A stretch of 64,000 nucleotides of DNA from Thalassocella blandensis (GTDB taxonomy: Bacteria > Pseudomonadota > Gammaproteobacteria > Pseudomonadales > Cellvibrionaceae). Each line of letters starts with the position of its first letter. Position 1 is the stretch's first letter. The stretch spans positions 124,001-188,000 of the forward strand of contig CABFPG010000006.1 in the NCBI GenBank assembly GCA_902141825.1, in the 5' to 3' direction. A program made the translations under genes and the position numbers. Below are positions 1 to 9,283 of this stretch, one piece after another. The notes under the pieces are model-generated. The model worked only from the letters and a program-made list of their open reading frames with translations, was not told the DNA's origin and made no database searches.

Positions 1-2
1 TC

Positions 3-1511
3 AAAACAACGCTGGCACACTACAATGGCGAAGGCACTTTTCTTGGCTGGGAAGACTACCTCGCATCACTCGATCAACTTCCAAAGCTTGCCGCGCTTAC
101 CAATGACAAGGGGCAACTGCTGTATACCAGTGCCCTGGTACTCAAAGCCCAGGAAGATAAAACACATTCCGGAGCGCTTATCGCGTCGCTTTCCAATCCC
201 TGGGGCGACACTAAATCTGCAGACACGGCCAAGACTGGTTACAAGGCTGTGTGGCCTCGGGATTTTTACCAGGTGGCAATGGCTATGCTCGCCCTGGGTG
301 ATGAGCAAACGCCGAAAGTGGCCTTCCAATATTTAAAGCAGGTACAGGTCAATGAGAGCACTCCAGGTTTTACCGGTACAGGCGGCTGGTTTCTGCAAAA
401 AACCCACGTGGATGGCACCCTCGAGTGGATTGCTGTGCAATTGGATCAAACGGCCATGCCGATCATGCTGGGCTGGAAGCTCTGGCAACATAAAATTCTG
501 AGCGATGCAGAAGCAAAAGACTGGTACCAGCGCATGCTAAAACCTGCCGCTGACTTTCTTAGTGACGGGGGAAAAATCAAGCTGGATTGGAGCGATATTG
601 ATCTAAAACCCCCGTTCACCCAACAGGAACGCTGGGAAGAACAATTTGGCTACTCCCCCTCCAGCATGGCGGCACTGATTGCAGGCTTAATCTGTGCCGG
701 GGAATTGGCAGAACTTGCAGGGGATACCACCTCTCAACAACGTTATTTGCAAGCAGCTGACAGTTACTCTCAAAAACTGGAAGCTTTAACGTTCACGACG
801 CAAGGCAGCCTGAACGACAAAGACGGAGACGCGACAACCAATGATGGCCGTTATTATTTGCGAATCACCCAAAACGAAGATCCCAACGATCATGCAGAAT
901 TAAGGTCAGCAAATGGCCAGATCATTGACGATGAAAGCGAAATTCTGGATGCAGGTTTCCTTGAGCTGGTACGCTATGGTGTTCGCGCCGCCGATGATGC
1001 TTTTGTAGTAGAATCGCTGCCAGAGCTCGACAACATGCAATTAGCTGATGATTTGCGGGTAAAATACATGTTCCAGTTCGATGGACAGCAAGGTGAGTTT
1101 CCCGGTTGGCGACGCTACGGTAAAGACGGATACGGTGAAGACAGCAAAACTGGCCTGGCGTACGGCGCGATCAATGATCAAATGAGCGATCATCAACGCG
1201 GACGAGTATGGCCGTTCTTTACCGGTGAACGTGCTCACTATGAGTTTGCTCGTGGGAAAAGCTCTGTTGAAGATATTCGCCAGACGTATGTCAAAGCGCT
1301 GGAATTATTTGCCAACGAAGGCATGATGTTACCCGAGCAAGTGTGGGACGGTGTGGGTGAAAACCATTACCAATATACCGCAGGTGAAGGCACCAACAGC
1401 GCAACACCACTGGCCTGGACACATGCCGAATACATTAAGTTGTTACGCACTTTACACGACCAGCAGGTGTGGGATCGTTACGCTCCTGTTGTTAAGCGTT
1501 ATCAAAAATAA
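3..1511 (+). CDS. Glucan 1,4-alpha-glucosidase (GH15 glucoamylase), 5' truncated by window edge
   Basis: The reading frame is open from base 3, so the N-terminus lies outside the window. The visible part is about 502 codons and covers most of the GH15 (alpha/alpha)6-barrel. It includes the substrate-pocket stretch YKAVWPRDFYQVAMAML and, further on, YSPSSMAALIAGL, RVWPFFTGERAHYEFA and the C-terminal PEQVWDG. Glucoamylases of this family release glucose from the non-reducing ends of alpha-glucans; bacterial forms are usually exported, but the signal peptide cannot be seen here. It is followed 72 bp downstream by a sugar MFS transporter on the same strand and a convergent LacI regulator, which points to a maltodextrin or starch-derived sugar locus. 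The family call is strong; the exact substrate is inferred. Confidence 0.9.
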   Translation, partial: KTTLAHYNGEGTFLGWEDYLASLDQLPKLAALTNDKGQLLYTSALVLKAQEDKTHSGALIASLSNPWGDTKSADTAKTGYKAVWPRDFYQVAMAMLALGDEQTPKVAFQYLKQVQVNESTPGFTGTGGWFLQKTHVDGTLEWIAVQLDQTAMPIMLGWKLWQHKILSDAEAKDWYQRMLKPAADFLSDGGKIKLDWSDIDLKPPFTQQERWEEQFGYSPSSMAALIAGLICAGELAELAGDTTSQQRYLQAADSYSQKLEALTFTTQGSLNDKDGDATTNDGRYYLRITQNEDPNDHAELRSANGQIIDDESEILDAGFLELVRYGVRAADDAFVVESLPELDNMQLADDLRVKYMFQFDGQQGEFPGWRRYGKDGYGEDSKTGLAYGAINDQMSDHQRGRVWPFFTGERAHYEFARGKSSVEDIRQTYVKALELFANEGMMLPEQVWDGVGENHYQYTAGEGTNSATPLAWTHAEYIKLLRTLHDQQVWDRYAPVVKRYQK

Positions 1512-1583
1512 ATCCCTTTTGCGAGAAGAGCTGAACACTCCAGCAGTGCTGTATTTAATAACATCGTCAAAATTTAAACCACA

Positions 1584-3092
1584 ATGACAAAACAACCACA
1601 ACTTAGCTTTTGGCAAATCTGGAATATGTGCTTTGGCTTTTTGGGTATCCAGTTCGGATTCGCCCTGCAAAATTCCAATGTGAGCCGCATATTCCAGACT
1701 CTCGGTGCCGCAATCGATGATATTCCCATTCTCTGGATTGCCGCCCCGATCAGTGGCTTAATCGTCCAGCCAATTATTGGCTATATGAGTGATAAAACCT
1801 GGAATCGCTTTGGTCGCCGCCGACCCTATTTTTTGTTCGGCGCTATCTGCACCACGATTGCTATTTTTATCATGCCCAATTCTCCCGTACTGTGGGTTGC
1901 TGCAGGCATGTTGTGGATGATGGATGCGTCCATCAATATTGCCATGGAACCCATGCGCGCATTTGTTGGTGACATGCTGCCGCAGGAGCAACGTACTCGC
2001 GGCTTTGCCATGCAGAGTTTTTTTATCGGCGTAGGCGCGGTAGTAGCATCTTCTCTGCCCTGGATGATGAGCAACTGGTTTGACGTGAGCAATACCGCAC
2101 CCGCCGGCCAAGTCCCGGACTCGGTGATCTATTCGTTTTATTTTGGTGGCACAGCCTTATTATTAGCTATGCTGTGGACAATTTTCAGCACTAAAGAATA
2201 TTCACCAGAACAGATTCAGGCTTTCACCTCATACAGACAAGCGAAACTGCGTGTAGAAGAAGAGACAACAGGCACTCGCAGCAGCAAGCAATATCACAGC
2301 GCGGGTGTGTGTTTTGCTGTGCTCGGTGTCATTGCCACTTTTATTATTTTTAAGTTTGCGTTTGATCAGAAACTTTATATTTTGACCGGCTTTGCCATTG
2401 TCTTCGGCCTCTGCCAAGTGGCTGCAGCCATCATGCAGGACAAAGGCGCTGTTAAAAATGGTTTTTATCAAATCACACACGATGTCTTTCATATGCCGAC
2501 CACGATGAAACAGCTGGCCGTAGTGCAGTTTTTTTCCTGGTTTGCCTTGTTTTCCATGTGGATATATACCACCTCGGCAGTAACGGAATACCATTTTGGC
2601 TCAAGCGATCCCAGTTCACAGGCTTTTAATGAAGGCGCCGATTGGGTAGGTGTATTGTTTGCTTCGTACAACGGCTTTGCCGCCCTGGCCGCTTTTATCA
2701 TCCCCATTTTTACACGCTTAACCAATCGTAAAATTACTCACGCGGCCAATATGGTGATCGGCGGATGTGGTTTAATTTCCTTTATATTTATCCGTGATCC
2801 ACAATGGTTAATTGCCTCGATGGTTGCAATAGGAATTGCCTGGGCTTCAATTCTCTCGATTCCCTATGCCATTCTTTCCTGCTCTCTGCCCTTCAATAAA
2901 ATGGGGGTATACATGGGCATCTTTAACTTCTTCATCGTCATTCCCCAAATACTGGCAGCTTCAATATTGGGTTTAATGGTGCGGGAATTGTTTGAGGGAA
3001 AACCCATCTATGCCTTGGTCAGTGGCGGAATATTTATGTTCTGTGCTGCAGCGGCGACGCTGTTTGTTAGAGATGAGCCGGAAGCGGAGTAA
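1584..3092 (+). CDS. MFS sugar transporter (SLC45/GPH-like, probable maltose or oligosaccharide carrier)
   Basis: This is a 502-aa polytopic membrane protein with about 12 hydrophobic segments. The MFS signature loop between helices 2 and 3 is visible as SDKTWNRFGRRRPYFLFGA, the form typical of SLC45-like sucrose/maltose carriers. Downstream of GH15 in the same direction, it would import glucose or short maltosaccharides across the inner membrane. The start ATG at 1584 follows the GH15 stop by 72 bp, so co-transcription is likely. A convergent LacI-family gene begins its 3' end only 4 bp away. The transporter class is clear; the sugar is inferred from neighbours. Confidence 0.87.
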   Translation: MTKQPQLSFWQIWNMCFGFLGIQFGFALQNSNVSRIFQTLGAAIDDIPILWIAAPISGLIVQPIIGYMSDKTWNRFGRRRPYFLFGAICTTIAIFIMPNSPVLWVAAGMLWMMDASINIAMEPMRAFVGDMLPQEQRTRGFAMQSFFIGVGAVVASSLPWMMSNWFDVSNTAPAGQVPDSVIYSFYFGGTALLLAMLWTIFSTKEYSPEQIQAFTSYRQAKLRVEEETTGTRSSKQYHSAGVCFAVLGVIATFIIFKFAFDQKLYILTGFAIVFGLCQVAAAIMQDKGAVKNGFYQITHDVFHMPTTMKQLAVVQFFSWFALFSMWIYTTSAVTEYHFGSSDPSSQAFNEGADWVGVLFASYNGFAALAAFIIPIFTRLTNRKITHAANMVIGGCGLISFIFIRDPQWLIASMVAIGIAWASILSIPYAILSCSLPFNKMGVYMGIFNFFIVIPQILAASILGLMVRELFEGKPIYALVSGGIFMFCAAAATLFVRDEPEAE

Positions 3093-3096
3093 ATCG

Positions 3097-4140
3097 CTAT
3101 CCGGTAAATCCACAGGATCTACGCACAATCAATTTGGCGTCCAGAGACAAAGACTGCACCGTTTCACCCTCAATCATCTTTAACAGATTGTTTACCAGTA
3201 ACTCGCCGGCAACGAAGGTATCCTGCTGAACCGTGGTCAATGGCGGATGAGTGAACGATGAAATGGGGATATCATCAAATCCAACCACAGCCACATCGTC
3301 AGGTATAATTTTACCGGCCTGCTCCAATGCTTTAATCGCACCTATGGCGATTACATCACTCGCACCGAAAACCGCATCTATTTGCAGGCCATCTTGGCTT
3401 CGGCTGGCCAATAAATTCTCCATCGCATTGAAGCCTTCATCCTCAGAGGTCTCGGCACCAATCTGCAAGGATTTTTGCGGGCGAATGCCAGCATCTTCCA
3501 GTGCGCGGCAATAGCCCGCGTAACGCGCTTTGAATTCAGGGCTGCGGTCGGCGATATCACCAAGAAAAGCAATGTGTTTGCGCCCCATACGAATAAGATG
3601 CGTAATCACATCATAAGCGCCCTGTTCATTGTTACACCCAATGGCGACGCCAGGCTGTCCCTCCAGCACCGGCCCCCAGGTAATAAAATGGGTTCCGACT
3701 TCGGTTAAATATTGAATTTTCTGCTGGTAAACAATCCAGTCACCATAGCCCAAAAATATGATCCCATCAGCACGATGCGCGAATTCATAATCCGCATGCC
3801 AGTCTTCACTGTACTGCTGAAACGACACCAACAGATCATAACCACGCTCTGATGCAGCACGCGTAATACTGCCCAGCATCGAAAGAAAAAAAGGATTAAT
3901 CAATAAATTGCCAGGGCCTTTATCTTCACAGAGTAACAGCGCGAGTGTTTTCGTTTTCTGCATACGAAGGTTGCGCGCATTTTTATCCACTTTGTAATTC
4001 AGCTCACGAGCGATCTGTTGAACTTTTTCTCGCGTTTCTTTATTCACAAGAGGACTGTCTCGCAACGCTCGCGACACTGTTGACTGAGATACACCGGCCA
4101 AATAGGCGATATCAAAAGATGTTGGATTTTTTTCTTTCAT
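3097..4140 (-). CDS. LacI-family transcriptional regulator (MalR-like)
   Basis: The 347-aa protein has a canonical N-terminal LacI helix-turn-helix (residues about 8-30, DIAYLAGVSQSTVSRALRD), the hinge helix ending near RNLRMQ, and a periplasmic-binding-protein-like sensor domain ending in VVGFDDIPISSFTHPPLTTV. It probably represses the convergent GH15/MFS genes in response to a maltose-type inducer; this is inferred from position only. A 240-bp AT-rich gap precedes it and should hold its own promoter. A weak LacI-type operator candidate lies in that gap at 4301-4314. Confidence 0.9.
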   Translation of the reverse strand: MKEKNPTSFDIAYLAGVSQSTVSRALRDSPLVNKETREKVQQIARELNYKVDKNARNLRMQKTKTLALLLCEDKGPGNLLINPFFLSMLGSITRAASERGYDLLVSFQQYSEDWHADYEFAHRADGIIFLGYGDWIVYQQKIQYLTEVGTHFITWGPVLEGQPGVAIGCNNEQGAYDVITHLIRMGRKHIAFLGDIADRSPEFKARYAGYCRALEDAGIRPQKSLQIGAETSEDEGFNAMENLLASRSQDGLQIDAVFGASDVIAIGAIKALEQAGKIIPDDVAVVGFDDIPISSFTHPPLTTVQQDTFVAGELLVNNLLKMIEGETVQSLSLDAKLIVRRSCGFTG

Positions 4141-4300
4141 CGTGATCTGATTGTTATGCTTTATTTTTATATACTTTTTTATTCGTTTTATTTTTTCCAG
4201 CCAGCATACTATTTTTCATAGCCCGAAAAACAAATACCTTCGATTTTATATCGACGCCTTATTTTTGTATTTCGCTGTTTGCCGAAAAGTGCGAGAGCCC

Positions 4301-4314
4301 TGGCAGCGCTTTGT
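4301..4314. promoter_or_regulatory. Weak candidate LacI-family operator
   Basis: The string tggcagcgctttgt has the central AGCGCT of LacI/GalR-type operators and matches about 9 of 14 positions of the common palindrome TGTAAGCGCTTACA. It lies 160 bp upstream of the lacI-family start codon. The outer half-sites are poor and only one copy was seen, so this is a tentative call. Confidence 0.2.
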
Positions 4315-4379
4315 CTAAGCTGTTTACCCACAAAAATATTCGGCTCAATTCCCCGTACATGAAGGCGAAATTGTTTGAA

Positions 4380-5054
4380 TCAAAAGATTTCTTCAAAGTG
4401 GCGTGTAATCACCGCTTCACAGGGCGCTGACCCATCTATTTTTCGCAACAATTCATAGGCGTCTGCATGATGATGCTGCAAATATTCACGTGTGCCACTC
4501 CAGCGTGAAATCACCGCGGCCAGAATATCCAAAGCCCCCAAACTGACCCCACTGAAATATGGGGACACTGGAAATGATTGTATAAACAAACTCCAGTGAT
4601 AGTACAAGCGTTTTTTACTGCCTTCTCGTAAATATTCTGATAATTTGGGCGCTAGCTCGCGAGACTCTTGCCCATCCGCTGACTCCAACACCGGAGATGC
4701 CAGCCACCGTTCAGGGTAATCAATAATACTGATGGCGCTATAACAATTCGCCGCCAGAAATACCAGCCCGCGTATTACCTGTGCTGCAGCAGCGGTATTC
4801 GCAGGCAATAAACCTGACTCCGGATATTTCATTCCTAAGTGTATTAAAATCGCCGCGCTCTCCGTCATAATGGAGTGATCAGGCAACACCAACGTAGGTA
4901 TTTGCTGTAGCGGATTGACTTCTGCCAGAGCCTGCAGCGCATCGTTCTCTACCCAGGATGCAGCATCGATATACTGATACTCCACTTGCGCTAAATCCAA
5001 GGCGATTTCTATCGCGGCAGAACCACATCCTTTATGACCAAATAAGGTATACAT
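4380..5054 (-). CDS. Glutathione S-transferase family protein
   Basis: This 224-aa cytosolic-type protein has an N-terminal thioredoxin-fold half (starts MYTLFGHKGCGSAA; QQIPTLVLPD gives the cis-Pro; SIMTESAAILIHL gives the Glu-Ser glutathione contact) and a helical C-terminal half. GSTs conjugate or reduce substrates with glutathione. It starts 27 bp after the stop of a fatty-acid hydroxylase-type gene on the same strand, so the two probably form one transcript. The substrate cannot be told from sequence. Confidence 0.82.
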   Translation of the reverse strand: MYTLFGHKGCGSAAIEIALDLAQVEYQYIDAASWVENDALQALAEVNPLQQIPTLVLPDHSIMTESAAILIHLGMKYPESGLLPANTAAAAQVIRGLVFLAANCYSAISIIDYPERWLASPVLESADGQESRELAPKLSEYLREGSKKRLYYHWSLFIQSFPVSPYFSGVSLGALDILAAVISRWSGTREYLQHHHADAYELLRKIDGSAPCEAVITRHFEEIF

Positions 5055-5081
5055 TTTTTTACCCTCGCAAAAAAATTCACA

Positions 5082-5894
5082 TCACTCACCAGATTTTTTC
5101 AGTGTTATTTTGAACAGATTTACCAACTTTTCACTGACATTGAAATCGAAGCCTATGCGCGTCCACTCCGGCAATCCCACTGCAAAATTTCCATCTCCAC
5201 ATTGCGATTTTTCGACATAGCTGGAGAAAAGACGATCCCAACACGACAAGGCAAAACCAAAGTTATGATTATGATCCTGCCAGTTTTGAGAATGATGAAT
5301 GCGATGCATATTGGGCGTTACAAAAAACTTTCGGCAGCAATGATCGACCTTGTTGGGCAGCATTAAATTACTGTGATTAAACAGCGCAAAACTGCTTAAC
5401 AATATTTCAAACAAGAACACCGCTACAGGGGGCACACCCAATGCCATGATGGCCATCAGTTTTACAGCCAGAGATACAACAATTTCCAATGGATGAAACC
5501 GCACTGCGGTGGACACATCAATATCCGCATCGCTGTGGTGAATGCGATGAATAGACCACAGCAGCGGCCATTTGTGCATGAAACGATGTTGCCAGTAGAT
5601 AACAAAGTCCATCCAGGCTATGCCGAGCACCACCGCCATCCATTGCGGAGATATTCGGCTTAATACTCCCCACTGGGTATTTTGCCAAAACGCGGCAAAG
5701 CCAGTTAATGCAACTGGTAACAATGCCCGCAATACCACGGTGTAACAGCCCAACAGCAGAAAGTTATTCCGCCAGCGTAGCGCTTTTTTAAATTGCAGTG
5801 GCCTGCCCGGACATAAATACTCGGTCACAGCAAATATCGTTAATACCGAAATAAAAACGATCGCACGGATTATACTTTCATTGTCCTGCAGCAT
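5082..5894 (-). CDS. Sterol desaturase / fatty acid hydroxylase family membrane protein
   Basis: The protein is 270 aa with several membrane segments and the histidine boxes of the diiron hydroxylase superfamily: HRFMH, then HRIHH, and later HRIHH followed by HNHNFG. These bind two irons for O2-dependent hydroxylation or desaturation of lipids in the inner membrane. It heads a probable two-gene unit with the GST 27 bp downstream. The region 5895-6018 upstream is a divergent promoter zone shared with the ABC exporter. The lipid substrate is unknown. Confidence 0.83.
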   Translation of the reverse strand: MLQDNESIIRAIVFISVLTIFAVTEYLCPGRPLQFKKALRWRNNFLLLGCYTVVLRALLPVALTGFAAFWQNTQWGVLSRISPQWMAVVLGIAWMDFVIYWQHRFMHKWPLLWSIHRIHHSDADIDVSTAVRFHPLEIVVSLAVKLMAIMALGVPPVAVFLFEILLSSFALFNHSNLMLPNKVDHCCRKFFVTPNMHRIHHSQNWQDHNHNFGFALSCWDRLFSSYVEKSQCGDGNFAVGLPEWTRIGFDFNVSEKLVNLFKITLKKSGE

Positions 5895-6018
5895 CTTCGC
5901 GATAAACCAATGTCATGAGATGTTTTATACATGCCGCTTATGGCATACTAGAGAGCGTTTTTTGTCAATCGTACGAGCATGATTGACGTCATTTGTTTTG
6001 CTCAGGACCATCATCAGC

Positions 6019-7851
6019 ATGTATGCCTTTTTCGAAAAGTTACTCAATCCATTCCCGACGGAGGAACCGCAACAGCCTCCTCGTACATTCTTCGCATTTT
6101 GTCGTTACTGGACACGTGGAAGCGAAAAATATTTAATTCTCATGGCGCTGTTTTCTGGTCTGGCCGCTGCACTGGAAGTTTCGTTCTTCGCCTTTCTTGG
6201 TGACTTGGTCGACCTGTTAAACAACAACACACCCGACACTTTATTGGACCAGGCCGGAGGCAAACTGCTATTCATGGCCATCATGGTACTGGTCGCCCTA
6301 CCTCTGGTATTTTTCTTTCACTCCACATTAATACACCAGACCATTTTAGGCAATTTTGCCATGGCTATTCGCTGGAACGCACACCGCTTCCTGCTCGGCC
6401 AGAGTGTTGAATTTTACCAAAACGAATTTGCCGGACGCCTGGCAACCAAAGTCATGCAAACCGCTCTAGCGGTGCGAGAAACCGTCCTTAAACTGCTCGA
6501 TGTGATGCTGTATGTCGCGGTGTATTTTGGCGGAATTATATTCCTTGCCGTTAGCCTGGACATAAGGCTCGCCATCCCTTTTATCGGCTGGCTCTGCATT
6601 TATGTCATTCTCCTAAAATACTTTCTTCCCCGCTTATCCCGTATCTCTGCACAGCAGGCAGAAGCCCGCTCTGACATGACTGGCCGCATTGTGGATACTT
6701 ACACCAATATTGCCACAGTCAAGCTCTTTTCTCATGCCAACAGAGAATACCAATATGCGCGAGAAGGCATGAACAACTTCCTCAAAACCGTGTACCCGCA
6801 AATGCGGCTGGTAACATCACTGTCCACCGCCGTCTGGTTCACCAATGGTTTGTTAGCGTTCAGCATTTCCGCTTTGTCAGTGTATTTATGGCTGCAGGAT
6901 GGAATTTCCAGCGGTGCTATAGCCGCGGCTATAGGCTTAAGCATTCGCATCTTTGGCATGTCGCAATGGATTATGTGGGAGACCTCATCCCTGTTCGAAA
7001 ATATGGGTACCGCGCGCGACGGAATGGAAACGCTCGCCCGAGCGCGCGATGTTCAGGATGCCGCAAACGCCAAACAACTGGAAATGACCGGCTCGGACGG
7101 CATTCGCTTTGATCAGGTCGATTTTCACTACGGCAAGAAGAAAGGCATTATCGAAAACTTTGATCTGCACATTCGCCCAGGCGAGAAAGTCGGCCTTATT
7201 GGGCGTTCCGGTGCCGGAAAATCTACCCTCGTCAATTTACTTTTACGTTTTTACGATGTGGAAAAAGGCCGCATCAGCATTGATGGTCAAGATATTCGCG
7301 ATGTAACACAACACAGCCTGCGCGCACAAATCGGCATGGTCACGCAAGACACATCACTCCTGCATAGATCCATTCAGGAGAATGTCACTTATGGGAAACC
7401 ACAAGCCAGTGACGAAGAAATTTCAACGGCTATAGCGCAGGCACATGCTGTAGATTTCATTCATGATCTGCAAGATTCCAAAGGACGCCAAGGATTGGAC
7501 GCACATGTGGGCGAGCGCGGCGTGAAGCTTTCCGGCGGGCAACGTCAACGTATTGCAATTGCGCGAGTTCTACTAAAAAACGCTCCAATACTTATTTTAG
7601 ACGAAGCCACCAGTGCATTGGATTCCGAGGTGGAAATGGCGATTCAGGAAAACCTTACGCAGCTCATGCAAAACAAAACCGTTATTGCGATTGCCCATCG
7701 ACTCTCTACCATCGCAGCATTAGATCGCTTAATTGTTGTAGATGAAGGGAAAATAATTGAACAGGGAACGCATAAGGAATTGCTAGCGCTCAACGGTGTA
7801 TACGCACACCTTTGGGCACATCAGTCGGGCGGTTTCCTGGCTGAAGACTAA
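6019..7851 (+). CDS. ABC transporter half-exporter (fused transmembrane and ATPase domains)
   Basis: I chose the ATG at 6019 (MYAFFEKLLNPFP) because an AGGA box lies about 11 bases upstream; a TTG 36 bp earlier is open in frame but less likely. The protein is about 610 aa: a six-helix exporter domain (residues about 40-340) followed by a nucleotide-binding domain. Visible motifs are Walker A GRSGAGKST, signature LSGGQRQRIAIAR, Walker B ILILDEATSALD and the H-loop AIAHRLS. It would work as a homodimer or with another half. The substrate is unknown. A strong terminator follows at 7881-7910. Confidence 0.88.
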   Translation: MYAFFEKLLNPFPTEEPQQPPRTFFAFCRYWTRGSEKYLILMALFSGLAAALEVSFFAFLGDLVDLLNNNTPDTLLDQAGGKLLFMAIMVLVALPLVFFFHSTLIHQTILGNFAMAIRWNAHRFLLGQSVEFYQNEFAGRLATKVMQTALAVRETVLKLLDVMLYVAVYFGGIIFLAVSLDIRLAIPFIGWLCIYVILLKYFLPRLSRISAQQAEARSDMTGRIVDTYTNIATVKLFSHANREYQYAREGMNNFLKTVYPQMRLVTSLSTAVWFTNGLLAFSISALSVYLWLQDGISSGAIAAAIGLSIRIFGMSQWIMWETSSLFENMGTARDGMETLARARDVQDAANAKQLEMTGSDGIRFDQVDFHYGKKKGIIENFDLHIRPGEKVGLIGRSGAGKSTLVNLLLRFYDVEKGRISIDGQDIRDVTQHSLRAQIGMVTQDTSLLHRSIQENVTYGKPQASDEEISTAIAQAHAVDFIHDLQDSKGRQGLDAHVGERGVKLSGGQRQRIAIARVLLKNAPILILDEATSALDSEVEMAIQENLTQLMQNKTVIAIAHRLSTIAALDRLIVVDEGKIIEQGTHKELLALNGVYAHLWAHQSGGFLAED

Positions 7852-7880
7852 AAACTTGGCAACATAAAACCTTAGTCACA

Positions 7881-7910
7881 AAAAACCCCGGACAAAAGCC
7901 GGGGTTTTTT
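7881..7910. terminator. Bidirectional rho-independent terminator
   Basis: A CCCCGG / CCGGGG stem with a seven-base loop is flanked by A5 on the left and T6 on the right. It can end both the ABC exporter transcript (+) and the fadL-like transcript (-), whose stop codons lie on either side. Confidence 0.9.
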
Positions 7911-7939
7911 ATGTTTTTCAACAATGGAGCAACAAGCCG

Positions 7940-9283
7940 TTAGATTTTCCAGTTACCCTGAATCGACAGGATATTCACACTGGATTCAAACGTACCGCTG
8001 ACCAGGTGACCCGTTGTAGTATCGGTATTGCTGATTTCAGTATCGTCAACTAAGAGATGGGCAAAACCAACATCCACAGAGAAAGCTTCGGATTGTGCAT
8101 AATTAAAACCAGCACTTAACCATGTACGGTCCTGATCAGGAATTCGAGGTGTAACCAGAGAAGGATCTGTCTGTGGTGCTTCATCCATTGCAAAGCCTGC
8201 ACGCCACGTCCACGGGCTTTCATTTGCATAGGTTACGCCTATCGCATAGCGCATGGTGTTGTCATATTGCAGGTCCAACGTATCTACCACAATTTCATTT
8301 TCAGTTTGCATGATTTCAATAACATCGATCGAACTCCATTGAGTAGAAGCGATATCACCGTGCAGTGTCCACTGATCATTCAGTCGATGAGAAGCACTTA
8401 AAGTGAGCGTGTCTGGAAGCTCCACTTTAGTTTCGACATGACCGGCACGAGCACCGAGTGCACCAGCACACAATGTTCCTGTTGTTGGCGCTGGAGGCGC
8501 ACCCGTAGGATAACCTTCACCAGGCGCACACGCTGCATTTAGTTCAAACTGAGCATCCCCAGAGATATCAAACTCTCCACCCTGGCGCCAGGCCACACCA
8601 AGACTCGTACTATCGGAAACCTGATAATGCGCACTCAAGTTCAGCACAAACGCTGTATCGTCGCCGGTAATTTTTGCGCGACTGTCAGTTGAGGGGTCCG
8701 GCATTACACCAAGCGTAGAATCCACTTGGTTTTCCAGCGTTACATCAAGCTTTTGGTAACTCACACCAATCGCAGCAGAAAATTTATCGCTAAATTCATA
8801 CGCGAGGTTTGCATCTATATTCGCTACTGACAATTCACTGTCAGTAGCCAGATAACGGCCTTGCCAGTTACGGTCATAACTACTTGCCAGACCAAACGGC
8901 CCGTTGACACCAAGCCCCAGAGCCCACTTATCCCCCAGAGGGCGAAGATAATATAAATTAGGAACGTAGCCCGGCTTATCAGTCTCGCCGGCATCTCCAC
9001 CGGTATTTGAGCCACTGTCATTAAATTCAGATTGGATATACAACGCGTTGATACCCACGCTTAACATGGCTTCATCAAACTGGGTCATGCCCGCCGGATT
9101 AAAAAATACTGTACTGGCTTCATTAATATCTGATGCCGTACCAGCAAATGCCTTACCCAAATGTGCCGGGCTTTGCTCAAGAATCTGGATGGATGATGCC
9201 GAAGCACCAAACGGAACGGCAATTAACGCGGTAAAGCCGGTGATAGAGAGGACCGTAGGAAAACTCTTTCTGTTTTTAAGCAC
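7940..9283 (-). CDS. FadL/OmpP1/TodX family outer-membrane porin
   Basis: This 447-aa protein carries an N-terminal signal peptide (about 28 residues, ending near GASASS). The mature N-terminus, with FNPAGM shortly after, is the plug/hatch signature of FadL, and the rest alternates like a 14-stranded outer-membrane barrel. FadL proteins admit long-chain fatty acids or other hydrophobic compounds. The start is a GTG at 9281-9283 with a good AGGAG six bases upstream. It stands alone, with a shared terminator at its 3' end and a long non-coding region upstream. Confidence 0.87.
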   Translation of the reverse strand: MLKNRKSFPTVLSITGFTALIAVPFGASASSIQILEQSPAHLGKAFAGTASDINEASTVFFNPAGMTQFDEAMLSVGINALYIQSEFNDSGSNTGGDAGETDKPGYVPNLYYLRPLGDKWALGLGVNGPFGLASSYDRNWQGRYLATDSELSVANIDANLAYEFSDKFSAAIGVSYQKLDVTLENQVDSTLGVMPDPSTDSRAKITGDDTAFVLNLSAHYQVSDSTSLGVAWRQGGEFDISGDAQFELNAACAPGEGYPTGAPPAPTTGTLCAGALGARAGHVETKVELPDTLTLSASHRLNDQWTLHGDIASTQWSSIDVIEIMQTENEIVVDTLDLQYDNTMRYAIGVTYANESPWTWRAGFAMDEAPQTDPSLVTPRIPDQDRTWLSAGFNYAQSEAFSVDVGFAHLLVDDTEISNTDTTTGHLVSGTFESSVNILSIQGNWKI